Shown: in pieces, positions 56,100-64,000 of the stretch
How the letters are laid out: each line of letters starts with the position of its first letter
Numbering within the stretch: position 1 is the stretch's first letter
NCBI GenBank assembly: GCA_024636585.1
Contig: JAGXGS010000032.1
Location: 61,657-125,656, forward strand
Reading direction: 5' to 3'
Origin: Thiogranum sp.
Lineage (GTDB): Bacteria; Pseudomonadota; Gammaproteobacteria; DSM-19610
Length of the DNA stretch: 64,000 nt
Position numbers and translations under genes: made by a program
The notes under the pieces: generated by a model
What the model was told of the DNA's origin: nothing
Seen by the model: the letters and a program-made list of their open reading frames with translations, nothing else
The model's database searches: none

Positions 56100-57540
56100 A
56101 ACTCAATGGGCATGCGCCTGCAATAGCGAGATCAACGATCCCCACCGTAAATGAAGATTACGACAGTTGGCATTGATCTGGCAAAAGTTGTTTTTCAGAT
56201 TCACGGAGTAGATGAGCGCGACAAGGTGGCGGTACGTAAGCAGTTGAAGCGTGCAGAGATGTCGAAGTACTTTGCCAATCTTGAGCCGTGTTTGATTGGC
56301 ATGGAGGCTTGCGGTAGCGCCCATCACTGGGCGAGGAAGCTTGAAGGCTATGGGCACAGGGTGAAATTGATGGCGCCACAGTTTGTGAAGCCCTATGTCA
56401 AAACGAACAAGAACGATATGGCCGATGCGGAGGCGATCTGCGAAGCAGTCCGCAGGCCGAATATGTGGTTCGTCGCAATAAAGACGGTGGAGCAACAAGC
56501 GATCCTGTCGGTGCATCGTGCACGTCAGGGATTTGTGAAGGCCAGAACGGCGCAGGGCAACCAGATACGGGGTTTGCTCTCTGAGTTCGGGATCGTCATC
56601 CCGCCGGGAATCCGCTCGATCATGAAGCAGATGCCGGAGATTCTGGAGTACGGTGAGAATGGTTTGCCTGGCAGTATGCGCAACCTGATTGAGCGGCTGA
56701 CGGAGAATCTGCAAGCGATGGATCGTCAGGCCAAAGAACTGGAAGCACAGATACAACTATGGCACCGCGAGAATGAAGCGAGCCACACGCTGGCAGAGAT
56801 ACCGGGGTTGGGGCCGATCACGGCGAGTGCGATTGTGGCGACAATTGGCGATGCGCGGGAATTCAAGAATGGCCGACAGCTCGCCGCATGGATGGGGCTG
56901 ATACCCAAACAGAACTCCAGCGGCGGCAGGCAGACCTTGCTGGGCATTAGCAAACGCGGTGACACCTATCTGCGCACCTTGATGATTCACGGTGCGAGAG
57001 CGGTCATCCGTTTAGCCGAGCAGAAAGCCGAGCCGGAGAGTTGGTTGAGAAAACTGATGGCCAGGCGGAACACGAATGTGGCGGCGGTCGCGTTAGCGAA
57101 CAAGAATGCCCGGATCGTGTGGGCACTGCTGGCCCATGATCGAATATTCCGTCCCGGTTACACACCGGCAGCGGTAGTCGCTAGCATGTAATCGGGGCGG
57201 TTGAGCAAAACCGATTATTTAACGAGTAGCAGGTGAGCACCACCACCGATTGCACAGGCAATCATTAAATGATGGCGAGACAGGTCAGACCGTGAGTGGG
57301 AAAGTCCGATTGACGCCACGGGCGAAAAGCCCGATCAAAGTGATAGGGACCTCATTCAGCGAATTCCATCAGGGATAGAGGCGAGTACCTCACTAAAAAT
57401 CCGAATGTATGGCTGCAATCTTTACCTATTCTCAAAATCATCGATTGAATGCTTGGCAAAAGTGGGCGTCCATGTATGGCGTCAAGTCACTGTGGCGCTT
57501 TTCAGCCGCAGGACGAACCGGTGCAAAAGGAATTAACTGT
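56100..57540 (+). mobile_element. IS110-family insertion sequence (ends approximate)
   Basis: The transposase gene plus noncoding flanks. IS110-family elements insert without target duplication and lack clear terminal repeats, so the ends cannot be fixed from this copy alone. The 3' noncoding stretch would carry the guide (bridge) RNA if this belongs to the IS1111 subgroup, and the 5' flank if to the IS110 subgroup. Confidence 0.45.
56151..57191 (+). CDS. IS110-family DEDD transposase
   Basis: A 346-residue recombinase. The RuvC-like half shows the acidic residues in TVGIDLAKVVF, IGMEACGSAHHWAR and KNDMADAEAICEA. The C-terminal Tnp domain has IPGLGPITASAIVATIGD and a serine in NSSGGRQTLLGISKRGD. 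The gene is full length and looks intact. It is guided by a structured RNA made from the element's own noncoding end. Confidence 0.92.
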   Translation: MKITTVGIDLAKVVFQIHGVDERDKVAVRKQLKRAEMSKYFANLEPCLIGMEACGSAHHWARKLEGYGHRVKLMAPQFVKPYVKTNKNDMADAEAICEAVRRPNMWFVAIKTVEQQAILSVHRARQGFVKARTAQGNQIRGLLSEFGIVIPPGIRSIMKQMPEILEYGENGLPGSMRNLIERLTENLQAMDRQAKELEAQIQLWHRENEASHTLAEIPGLGPITASAIVATIGDAREFKNGRQLAAWMGLIPKQNSSGGRQTLLGISKRGDTYLRTLMIHGARAVIRLAEQKAEPESWLRKLMARRNTNVAAVALANKNARIVWALLAHDRIFRPGYTPAAVVASM

Positions 57541-57980
57541 CGCGCAACCCGAAGGTGCAAGGGCTGACTGGGATGTCCCGTTGCACTTACTGAGGGGCGC
57601 GACACTCTTGATTGTTTTAATAGCCTAAGTAAGCCTTTATCAAATGAGAAGTCTTGGTCCTCGAAGATGTTGGTATCAATTGATATAGCGTCATAAGCGA
57701 CTGTTATGTTATTGGCTTATTAGAGTTGTGATGTCTGCGAGGCAGCCGGTGAAAAATGGCTTCTGGAATGATTGATGATTAGACTTGGGTGTGCTTTGAT
57801 TTGAGAATTTTGACTATTTACGCGTGGCATTGGAAATGGGTCTCACGAGAGCTGCTATTGTTTATTGATGTAGTAACGGACTGGAAACTTGTTGTGGGTC
57901 AGGGATCGCTAGAAAACACAGGAGTAGCCAGTGGCTACTTTTCAGTGCTGATTCAACCGGTGGATGCAGCACGCTGGACT
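57192..57980. other. 789-bp noncoding stretch after the IS110 transposase
   Basis: No credible gene on either strand; a rightward frame at 57789-57992 has no recognisable domain. The first ~350 bp are probably the IS 3' end and may encode its bridge RNA. A near-palindromic GGGCGAAAAGCCC hairpin lies at 57322-57334. The remainder may be degraded host sequence next to the nth remnant. Confidence 0.45.
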
Positions 57981-58304
57981 CTATGTGAGTAGAAGAAGTG
58001 TTGCAGATGAATCGAAGACCACGTCCAGCGGTGTCTTGCCGGGTGCGAGACTAATGCGGTTGGATACGCGGAAGATATGTGTATCGACTGCGATGGTCGG
58101 TTCACTAAAGGCAGTGTTGAGAATCACATTAGCGATTTTGAAGATGCTCGCGATCGCCTTATTCACGCCTTTGTCAGTGGCCTGCGCCGAGAGCGCCACG
58201 GCCACCAATAATTGGAACACATTGCCGTAGTGCAGCTCAGTGGTGGACAAGGGATTGGCGGCGCGCAGGCGCTTGAAGATCGCATGGAGTTTTTCGGGGT
58301 TCAC
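57981..58304 (-). pseudogene. nth: Endonuclease III remnant with central deletion
   Basis: The start (MNPEKLHAIFKRL... FQLLVAVALSAQATDKGVNKA) and a later block (ANVILNTAF...TIAVDTHIFRVSNR) are clear endonuclease III. The roughly 65 residues between them, including the helix-hairpin-helix with the catalytic lysine (GVGRKT), are gone. The C-terminus after PGKT is replaced by unrelated residues, so the [4Fe-4S] cluster loop is lost too. The catalytic aspartate region (VDTH) remains. It cannot be active as a glycosylase. Confidence 0.88.
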
Positions 58305-58432
58305 AGATTATTTATGACTAATTTGTCCGGAAGTTCGATACAACAATCGGTTTCGGTAATGCGCGATGGTAGCTCTCACCGAGCATACTACCCCAACAGG
58401 CGCTTGAGAGTAGTCGTTTTATGTGTAAGGTC

Positions 58433-59770
58433 TTACCTTTTGAATTCTACAGCAGGAAGCGATAATGCCTTCACCGGCATGATCAAGCGCACTGTAAGCC
58501 CACCTCCTGGTCGATCTGCGAGTTCAATTCTCCAGCCCTGGACTCGGCAGATCTCACGAACTATCGCAAGCCCCAGACCGCTACCACCTGTGGCACGGTT
58601 TCGCGAACCCTCCAACCGCACGAAAGGTTCGAATATCCGTACGCGGTCAGCGGGACGAATGCCAGGCCCTCGGTCCATGACTTCAATGACGACGTCGGTC
58701 CCCAGGTGTTTACAGCGTATTTCAACGGGTTGCCCTCCACCGTAACGCCGCGCATTGCTGACCAGATTGCGTAAAACTCGGTCGAAGGGCATGAAGTCCA
58801 CATACAACGGTACGGTATCCCCCAATAAGTGCACTGCGGGCTCATCACTGGCGAAATCTACGAAAAGGTTATTCAATGCTTCTCGTAGATCAATAGACTC
58901 TACAGGCACGCCTGAAACTCCCTTGCTGAAATCCAAAAACTCCGCAAGCAATATTTCCATTTGCGCGAGATAGCGGTCGATATCATCCAGCGCCGTGGGG
59001 CCGATATTCTCTCTGGCTAAATCCACAGCCAGTCGTGCCCGTGTCAGCGGCGAGCGCAAATCGTGTGAAATTCCTGCGAGAAGGGTAGTGCGGGCATTTA
59101 TCAGGGTGTGGACTTGCTGCGCCATGGCATTGAACGTCACCACTAACTCATCCAGCTCTTGAACTGACGCTTGCACTTGCAAGCGCGGCGCCCAGCCTTG
59201 TCCCACTTGAACTGCTGCTTGACTGAGGTCGCGCATGGGGCAAGTGAGTTTGCAAGCCACGATTAAGGCTGCGCCGATACTTAACAGTACTGTGATTATT
59301 AGATTCAATATCAAGGTTAATACAGGATCAGTCCCGATACGGCTGTGTGGGAAACTGAAGCGCACCTTCTGGCCGCCAGTCGGTATATCCGCATAGTAAA
59401 TACCGTCCTTTACGGTGACCTGAACCTTGCTGTTGACCCGTTTGGACAATGCGGTCATCAAGAATCGCGCATACGGCAGCATGCTGGGTTGTCCTGGTGT
59501 AGGACCATCTGCTTCTGAGACGCTCAGGTGCTGATGTGAAGATAGTTGGGAGCGAAACGCGGTGCGTTGTTCGGGTGGCGCGCTATCGAATTTGGTGGTT
59601 GAGGTAACTATCAGATCCGCTAGATCTTCTGTGGAGGCGTGCAGTAACGGCCAGACATTGAGGAGGAATGATAAGGTATAAAGTATAACTTGCAGTAGCA
59701 AGGTGAAGCCGGCCAGTAGCAATAGGGTGCGGCGAAACATGGACCGGCGGGACAGCAGTGGCAGTTTCAT
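58433..59770 (-). CDS. EnvZ-type sensor histidine kinase
   Basis: A 445-residue inner-membrane kinase. It has two membrane helices (about residues 13-40 and 155-175), a periplasmic domain of ~115 residues, a HAMP linker and a kinase core. The H-box is AGISHDLRSPLTRARL, N-box RVLRNLVSNARRYGGG, G1 DRGPGIRP and G2 GGSGLGLAIV. ATG 59770 overlaps the response-regulator stop (ATGA), so the pair is co-translated. The signal sensed is unknown; the layout resembles EnvZ. Confidence 0.93.
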   Translation of the reverse strand: MKLPLLSRRSMFRRTLLLLAGFTLLLQVILYTLSFLLNVWPLLHASTEDLADLIVTSTTKFDSAPPEQRTAFRSQLSSHQHLSVSEADGPTPGQPSMLPYARFLMTALSKRVNSKVQVTVKDGIYYADIPTGGQKVRFSFPHSRIGTDPVLTLILNLIITVLLSIGAALIVACKLTCPMRDLSQAAVQVGQGWAPRLQVQASVQELDELVVTFNAMAQQVHTLINARTTLLAGISHDLRSPLTRARLAVDLARENIGPTALDDIDRYLAQMEILLAEFLDFSKGVSGVPVESIDLREALNNLFVDFASDEPAVHLLGDTVPLYVDFMPFDRVLRNLVSNARRYGGGQPVEIRCKHLGTDVVIEVMDRGPGIRPADRVRIFEPFVRLEGSRNRATGGSGLGLAIVREICRVQGWRIELADRPGGGLTVRLIMPVKALSLPAVEFKR

Positions 59771-60465
59771 CCACAGCCTTCTGGTACGAACAGATATCCC
59801 GTTCCTCGCACTGTGCGGATGAAACAAGGGTCTTCCGGATTGTCCTCAATCTTGCGACGCAGGCGTGTGATGCGCACATCAATAGCGCGTTCGAAAGGCA
59901 TTCGTGTGCCATCATCAGCAAGTGTGACGAGGCGCTCGCGACTCAACACACGGTTGGGATGAGCGCAAAATATTCTGAGCAGGGCAAAGTCAGCTGATGT
60001 GATACGCACTCGCTCACCGTTTTTTATAAGGGTGTGACTACCCTCATCCAAGAAGTATGGACCAAAACTATAGGTTAGCGGTTCCTGTTCGGAAATTGGC
60101 TCGTGGTCACGGCGTCGCAATACAGCTTGAATGCGAGCAGTGAGTTCGCGGGCGCTGAAGGGCTTGGGGAGGTAGTCGTCGGCGCCCAGTTCGAGCCCGA
60201 CAATACGGTCTGCTTCCTCTCCACGTGCAGATAGAATAATGAAGGGTAGGGATCCCGCCAAGCGCCGCGCGATCGACAGTCCATCCTCGTCAGGTAGCAT
60301 AAGATCCAATAGAGCCAGGTCGAATTGCTCTCGGGTAAGAACCTTATCCATCTCCACGCCGCTGCCAACAGTAGTGACCTCCATACCATGTTGGCTAAGA
60401 TAACGGGCTAGCATCGTGGCCAGTTCAGGGTCGTCATCAACAATGAGAATTCTTAGCGTTTTCAT
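59767..60465 (-). CDS. OmpR-family response regulator
   Basis: A 232-residue response regulator with a receiver domain (acidic pocket IVDDDPE, phospho-acceptor Asp54 in LLDLMLPDEDG, Lys in LPKPFS) and a C-terminal winged helix (RITSADFALLRIF... AIDVRITRLRRKIEDNP... RTVRGTGYLF). ATG 60465 was chosen because the receiver begins there. Upstream, CAGTAACA is directly repeated at 60508 and 60518 with 10-bp phase, as in OmpR-type sites, so it may autoregulate. Confidence 0.94.
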   Translation of the reverse strand: MKTLRILIVDDDPELATMLARYLSQHGMEVTTVGSGVEMDKVLTREQFDLALLDLMLPDEDGLSIARRLAGSLPFIILSARGEEADRIVGLELGADDYLPKPFSARELTARIQAVLRRRDHEPISEQEPLTYSFGPYFLDEGSHTLIKNGERVRITSADFALLRIFCAHPNRVLSRERLVTLADDGTRMPFERAIDVRITRLRRKIEDNPEDPCFIRTVRGTGYLFVPEGCG

Positions 60466-60507
60466 GTCCTTAAAATGTAACACGACACTAAATGGGCTGC
60501 AGGTGAC

Positions 60508-60525
60508 CAGTAACAAACAGTAACA
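60508..60525. promoter_or_regulatory. Tandem OmpR-type half-sites
   Basis: CAGTAACA occurs at 60508-60515 and 60518-60525, one helical turn apart, 43-60 bp upstream of the response-regulator start and in the divergent gap with the Vgb-like gene. Direct repeats with 10-bp phase are the usual binding pattern of OmpR-family regulators. Confidence 0.4.
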
Positions 60526-60687
60526 CAATGTCACATGTTGTCATCAAACCGAAGACCTATTGTAGTGCGTAATACGTTACCGTTCACGATAGCCGGAGTT
60601 TGTCTTGTAACGTGATTGATCCGCAGGCTGTACCGGGGTCGGCGGCAAAGGAGCATTTTTGTCCATCTCAACCAATGAGGGGTCTGT

Positions 60688-61704
60688 ATGAACAACCAGA
60701 ATAAATTTACGTCTAGTAAGCTACGCCGGATGAGCCATGTTTTCTCTTTTGTTAGCGCGAGCTTGTGTTTGGCAACACTACCACTTGATTCTGTAGCGGC
60801 GTCGCCTGCACAGATTAACGAGTTTCCAGCGCCGGTTACAAGAGCAATGCCCATGCATATGGCGATGGATGGGGCCTCTAATGTGTGGTTCGGAGAATTC
60901 AGGGCCGGGAAGCTCGTGCGTTACGCCAACGGAAAAATGACAACTTATGACATTGGTCCTGCATCCGGGCCTATGAACCTCTGGGTGAATAAAGCCGATG
61001 GCAGCGTCTGGTTCTCTGCGCTCGGTAATTATATTGTTCACTTGACTGTGGCGGGGAAGGTGACGACATATCCAATCCCCTCACCCAACAGTATGCCTAT
61101 GGGAGTTACAGGTGATTCCCAGGGTAACATCTGGTTTGCAGAAATGTTCACCAACAAGATCGGTGTCGTCCGTACCAACGGGCGGATAGACGAATACGAC
61201 ATCCCAACACCGTTATCGATGCCGACCGGACTGACCGTTGATCAGTATGACAATGTCTGGTTCGCTGAGTCTGGAATCGGCAAGATTGGTGTCTTGCGGA
61301 AAAATGGCAGCTTTAATGAGTATCGCTTGCCAATTGGTGGTCACCCCATGGGAATAAGCTATTCCGCAAATCAGAAAACCCAGGATGTAGTGTGGTTCAC
61401 AGAAACTATTGGCAACTCAATAGGTTCAATCACTCAAACTGGCAAGATCACCCAATACAAACTTCCAACGCCGCTCAGCATGCCTATGATGACCATGGAA
61501 GACGCGTTGGGTAACGTCTGGTGCACGGAAATGGACAGGAATCAGATCTGTAGATTGCGATCAGATAGAAAGACTATTTCTGAGTATCGCATTCCTACGC
61601 GGATGAGTGGCCCGATGGGACTTAGCGTGGATATGAACAACGGATCTGTCTGGTTCGGCGAAACTCGCGGCAATAGTCTGGGGCAATTAATTCCGCTAGA
61701 TTAA
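60688..61704 (+). CDS. Exported Vgb-like (virginiamycin B lyase-like) beta-propeller protein
   Basis: A 338-residue exported protein with a signal peptide (to about DSVAASPAQ) and about seven propeller repeats ending in VWFxE (NVWFGEF, NIWFAEM, NVWFAES, VVWFTET, NVWCTEM, SVWFGET). The family includes streptogramin B lyase and many uncharacterised propellers. True lyases are cytoplasmic; the signal peptide here argues for a different envelope role. It is divergent from the two-component pair and may be its target. Confidence 0.85.
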   Translation: MNNQNKFTSSKLRRMSHVFSFVSASLCLATLPLDSVAASPAQINEFPAPVTRAMPMHMAMDGASNVWFGEFRAGKLVRYANGKMTTYDIGPASGPMNLWVNKADGSVWFSALGNYIVHLTVAGKVTTYPIPSPNSMPMGVTGDSQGNIWFAEMFTNKIGVVRTNGRIDEYDIPTPLSMPTGLTVDQYDNVWFAESGIGKIGVLRKNGSFNEYRLPIGGHPMGISYSANQKTQDVVWFTETIGNSIGSITQTGKITQYKLPTPLSMPMMTMEDALGNVWCTEMDRNQICRLRSDRKTISEYRIPTRMSGPMGLSVDMNNGSVWFGETRGNSLGQLIPLD

Positions 61705-61802
61705 GTCAGTTGATTACCAGTCAGGAGCAAGGACGCTCCGGCATCAAACAGAATTCAATGACATATCGCAATGAACCTCCTCCAATTATCCCATGTATTT
61801 GC

Positions 61803-61840
61803 CAAAAATATGCCGCAACAACAAAAATATGCCGCAACAA
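61803..61840. repeat. Perfect tandem duplication of 19 bp
   Basis: CAAAAATATGCCGCAACAA is repeated head to tail at 61803-61821 and 61822-61840. A TTGACA hexamer follows at 61842-61847, so the repeats abut a possible -35 element for the LuxR-type gene at 61996. No matching good -10 is evident. Confidence 0.6.
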
Positions 61841-61995
61841 ATTGACATGGCACTATTCAGTTTATTGCATCAGTAGTGAGGCAGCATTCAATTGAGGTCT
61901 ATAATCAAGACACAATTTCGGTATATGTAACTTTAATTCGTGTGGCGAATTGCGTCTATGGATAACTGATTTACCGCTATCTACCGGGGGTAGTA

Positions 61996-62850
61996 ATGGG
62001 CTATAAACTATACAAATCTAGAATTCAGGAACTTAAGGCGGATATAGATCCTATCCGAATTAAAGAATCGCAGGCGCACTGCAAATCGGAAGGGCTCGAC
62101 GCTGATCTTTTCCATCCAGCAGACACTCAATTTCAAGCCGATCTCGAAATATTCAAGTCTCGCTACTCTGGCGTTCGTAAATACTGCCAGCAGTTATTTC
62201 TCGATCTTTACTGCGATGTTTCTGACGTTAATTGCGTATTCTTTCTTTGTGATGATGTTGGCCGATTGATTTCGCTTGGCATTCATCCAGGAAGAGTGGA
62301 CGGGTTAGCTGAGGAATTAGGCTTGATTTGTGGAGTATCGCTTAACGAGGAGAGTTGCGGGACCAACGCTATAGCTTTGGCGCTATCGTACAAAGAGCCT
62401 ATGGTGACGTTAGGAGACGACCATTATTGCAATATGTTCAAACATTGGTGCATTGTTGCGGTGCCAATTCTCAATGAGAGTGAAAATCCAGTGGCTTGCA
62501 TCGGGATTGCGAATTGTTTGAGCGTTTTAGTCGGTGAAAAATTGGCGCTTGGAAGATTCATTGCGCGGGATCTTGCTCCATTCTTTAATGTGGAGCTCAC
62601 CAGAACCGATCGACGAAGCAATGCCAAGTTAACGGAAGCTGCATTGCAGGTCAGTCTGACCAGTCGCCAGAAACAGGTCCTCTCGTTATTCGCGAAGGGG
62701 ATGAGCTACAAAGAAATAGCACGAGAAATTGGCATTGGCTCATACAAAACTGTAGAAGAACATCTCGATGCTGTGCGGGGCAAGCTACATGTTTCCCATC
62801 GTCGTGAATGCATTCATAAGGCCATTTCGCTCGGCATAATAAAGATATGA
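61996..62850 (+). CDS. GAF-like sensor with LuxR-type DNA-binding domain
   Basis: A 284-residue regulator. The N-terminal part resembles the GAF-type sensor of AcoR-like activators (CDDVGRLISLGIHPGR; NEESCGTNAIALALSYKEPMVTLGDDHYCNMFKHWCIVAVPI). It is joined not to an AAA+ domain but to a C-terminal LuxR helix-turn-helix (LTSRQKQVLSLFAKGMSYKEI then TVEEHLDAVRGKL). It probably senses a small molecule. AT-rich compared with the core genome. Target unknown. Confidence 0.85.
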   Translation: MGYKLYKSRIQELKADIDPIRIKESQAHCKSEGLDADLFHPADTQFQADLEIFKSRYSGVRKYCQQLFLDLYCDVSDVNCVFFLCDDVGRLISLGIHPGRVDGLAEELGLICGVSLNEESCGTNAIALALSYKEPMVTLGDDHYCNMFKHWCIVAVPILNESENPVACIGIANCLSVLVGEKLALGRFIARDLAPFFNVELTRTDRRSNAKLTEAALQVSLTSRQKQVLSLFAKGMSYKEIAREIGIGSYKTVEEHLDAVRGKLHVSHRRECIHKAISLGIIKI

Positions 62851-63496
62851 ATGTTAAATAGCATTTAGGTGGTTAGGATCGGTAACTTAGATTCAGAAAT
62901 ATTCGCACTGCTTGTAGGCAGTCGTACATGCGATTATGCCTGGCGTGTATCTGCACTGACTGGGAATTATCTTGTACCTTATTGCATGAGTTTTGAAAAC
63001 GATACGATCCAATATTGCGCACAGTCGCGATTCTGATAATGACTTGCAGATCGTGACTAGCTCCAATATCTGCCTATCCAACTAGAATAATTAAATTTCC
63101 ATTGTTAGTTGTTATCCTGTGGCCTTCGAGCGATGACTACTGCTTCCCTGTAGCAAATCTAAATTGCTATTGCGCCATTCGGCGGCCTGGGCTGAGCGAG
63201 ATCCCAGTCCTGATCCTGTGTGTACGGGAGCGCTTCGCTGCGGTCTTTTGCGTCACTATGTGAGGGATTATCTAGCTCTAGCAGAGCTTCGTAAGACGCG
63301 ATTCCACGTCTAGATTCAGAATCCACTTCCAAGCCTATTTGATTGGCATTTGGGCGAGGATTGGTTGCGAGTAGCCCTATTCGTTTTGTGCTGGCGAGCC
63401 TACGAAATGCTCGACTTCTTCTGATCGATATCCGCATTACATCTAGTTTGAAGCCGGTTGTTAGGGAGTTCCTACGAAATAGTTGACACCCCATAG
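62851..63496. other. 646-bp region without a convincing gene, IS debris
   Basis: No supported gene. CCTACGAAAT occurs at 63399-63408 and 63471-63480, each followed by a similar GAC-ending heptamer (TCGAC, TTGAC). The second copy adjoins the IS3-type transposase stop, so these are likely IS terminal sequences from two insertion events. Confidence 0.45.
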
Positions 63497-63877
63497 TTAT
63501 GCGCACGCTTGCTCGAACTCCATCGGTGACAAGTAACCCAATGACGAGTGTAGTCGCACACGGTTGTAAAAGTCGATATAGGAACGGATGGCTTTTCTCA
63601 ACGCGGAATCACTTTCGTAGATCTCCCTATGGTACAGATCGGATTTCATCGTCTTGTTCCATGATTCCATGTGGGCGTTATCATTCATACGCCGAGGCCT
63701 GTTAACACTTTGCGCGATCCCGGCTTTCTTCAAAGCCCGTCGGTAGTTCGTCGAAATATACTCAACGCCTCGATCGCTGTGAAATATCGGCGCACTTTCC
63801 GGTTGACGCACACGCAGAGCGTGCTGCAAGGCTCTGCGCGACAGCGCGGTCGTCCGCTCTGGCAAGCCCCTAGTTTT
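63497..63877 (-). pseudogene. IS3-family transposase OrfB, C-terminal fragment
   Basis: The reading contains the DDE catalytic end of an IS3-family integrase-like transposase: D in APIFHSDRGVEYIS, E in NDNAHMESWNKTMKSDLYH, and the C-terminal YIDFYNRVRLHSSLGYLSPMEFE. The N-terminal half with the first aspartate is missing. Upstream on the same strand it abuts the stop codon of another transposase at 63878. It is therefore a truncated remnant. Confidence 0.88.
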
Positions 63878-64000
63878 CTACACAGCTGACAGCTTCTCAT
63901 AGTACTGCCTTTCGTAAGCCAGTGGTGACAAGCCATCGTTATTGCCGTGGCGTCGGTTCGGGTTGTAGTAAAACTCAATGTAGTTGAATATCTCAGATCG
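63878..64000 (-). CDS. IS3-family transposase, last 40 residues (runs off window)
   Basis: The frame enters from beyond base 64000 and ends at TAG 63880-63878. It encodes the typical IS3 OrfB end EIFNYIEFYYNPNRRHGNNDGLSPLAYE. It differs from the neighbouring fragment, so two distinct IS3-type elements are joined here. Whether the rest of this transposase is intact cannot be seen. Confidence 0.8.
   Translation of the reverse strand, partial: RSEIFNYIEFYYNPNRRHGNNDGLSPLAYERQYYEKLSAV

Noticed and set aside
57294..57302. GAGTGGGAA resembles the guaA 3' end (GAGTGGGAATGA) and could be the ICE right attachment site
   Set aside because: Only nine bases match, and it lies within the probable 3' noncoding end of the IS110 element, so chance is the simpler explanation.
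63159..63506. Leftward 115-codon frame next to the IS3 fragment
   Set aside because: It starts inside the presumed IS end and has no recognisable domain.
1..64000. CRISPR arrays, rRNA or tRNA genes
   Set aside because: No regularly spaced repeats and no tRNA-like cloverleaf or rRNA sequence were noticed; the ICE target appears to be guaA, not a tRNA gene.

Overview
The window reads as a chromosome segment of a gammaproteobacterium carrying a large integrated mobile element. The left 19.8 kb holds core genes in gammaproteobacterial order: the iscR-iscS-iscA-hscB-hscA-fdx-iscX iron-sulfur operon, rlmN, pilW, rodZ, hisS, yfgM, bamB, der, mlaA, a leftward xseA / M23 peptidase / two Xre regulator operon, then guaB-guaA. 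The isc operon has no iscU between iscS and iscA, and ispG is missing between rodZ and hisS. The species cannot be named from the sequence.

From just after guaA (about 19.84 kb) to 52.4 kb lies an integrating conjugative element (ICE) of the PFGI-1 / SPI-7 / ICEHin1056 kind, with an MPF-G type IV secretion system. It starts with a tyrosine integrase at the guaA 3' end. Next come an AlpA-like factor, a CI-like S24 repressor and a divergent Cro-like gene with four related operator-like sites. A replication and maintenance block follows: ParB-like, a DUF2857 gene broken by an in-frame TGA, STY4528-like replication protein, PFL_4669-like, an actin-like ParM ATPase with a small neighbour, STY4534-like, RadC-like and DUF6573. 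A 1-kb structured noncoding region, a second tyrosine recombinase and a FitAB toxin-antitoxin pair come next. Secretion genes occupy 33.4-39.7 kb and 45.1-52.4 kb.

The two secretion blocks are separated by a 5.2-kb cargo island (39.7-44.9 kb). It holds an Xre-RES toxin-antitoxin pair, a DEDDh exonuclease, a double zinc-ribbon protein with a HEPN-like R-x4-H motif, and a translationally overlapping DUF4238/SEC-C protein. The last two are visibly AT-rich. They are the best candidate here for an undescribed, probably anti-phage, system.

The ICE backbone stops after the VirB4-like ATPase. Relaxase, TraU/TraG-like genes, parA, dnaB and topB are not seen, so the element looks truncated or rearranged. 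The right part (52.4-64.0 kb) is an insertion-sequence-scarred mixture: a periplasmic DsrE-like protein, a large catalase, a 34-residue membrane protein, an IS110-family transposase, a deleted nth pseudogene, an OmpR/EnvZ-like two-component pair, a Vgb-like beta-propeller protein, a GAF-LuxR regulator, and pieces of two IS3-family transposases at the edge.

The most unusual noncoding signals lie at 28.9-31.6 kb. A regulatory leader module occurs twice with matching internal spacing, and a wider set of four 'CACAA(A)CC plus hairpin' leaders precedes successive genes. There are also tandem strong hairpins and a 25-bp palindrome whose core recurs at 26.4 kb.
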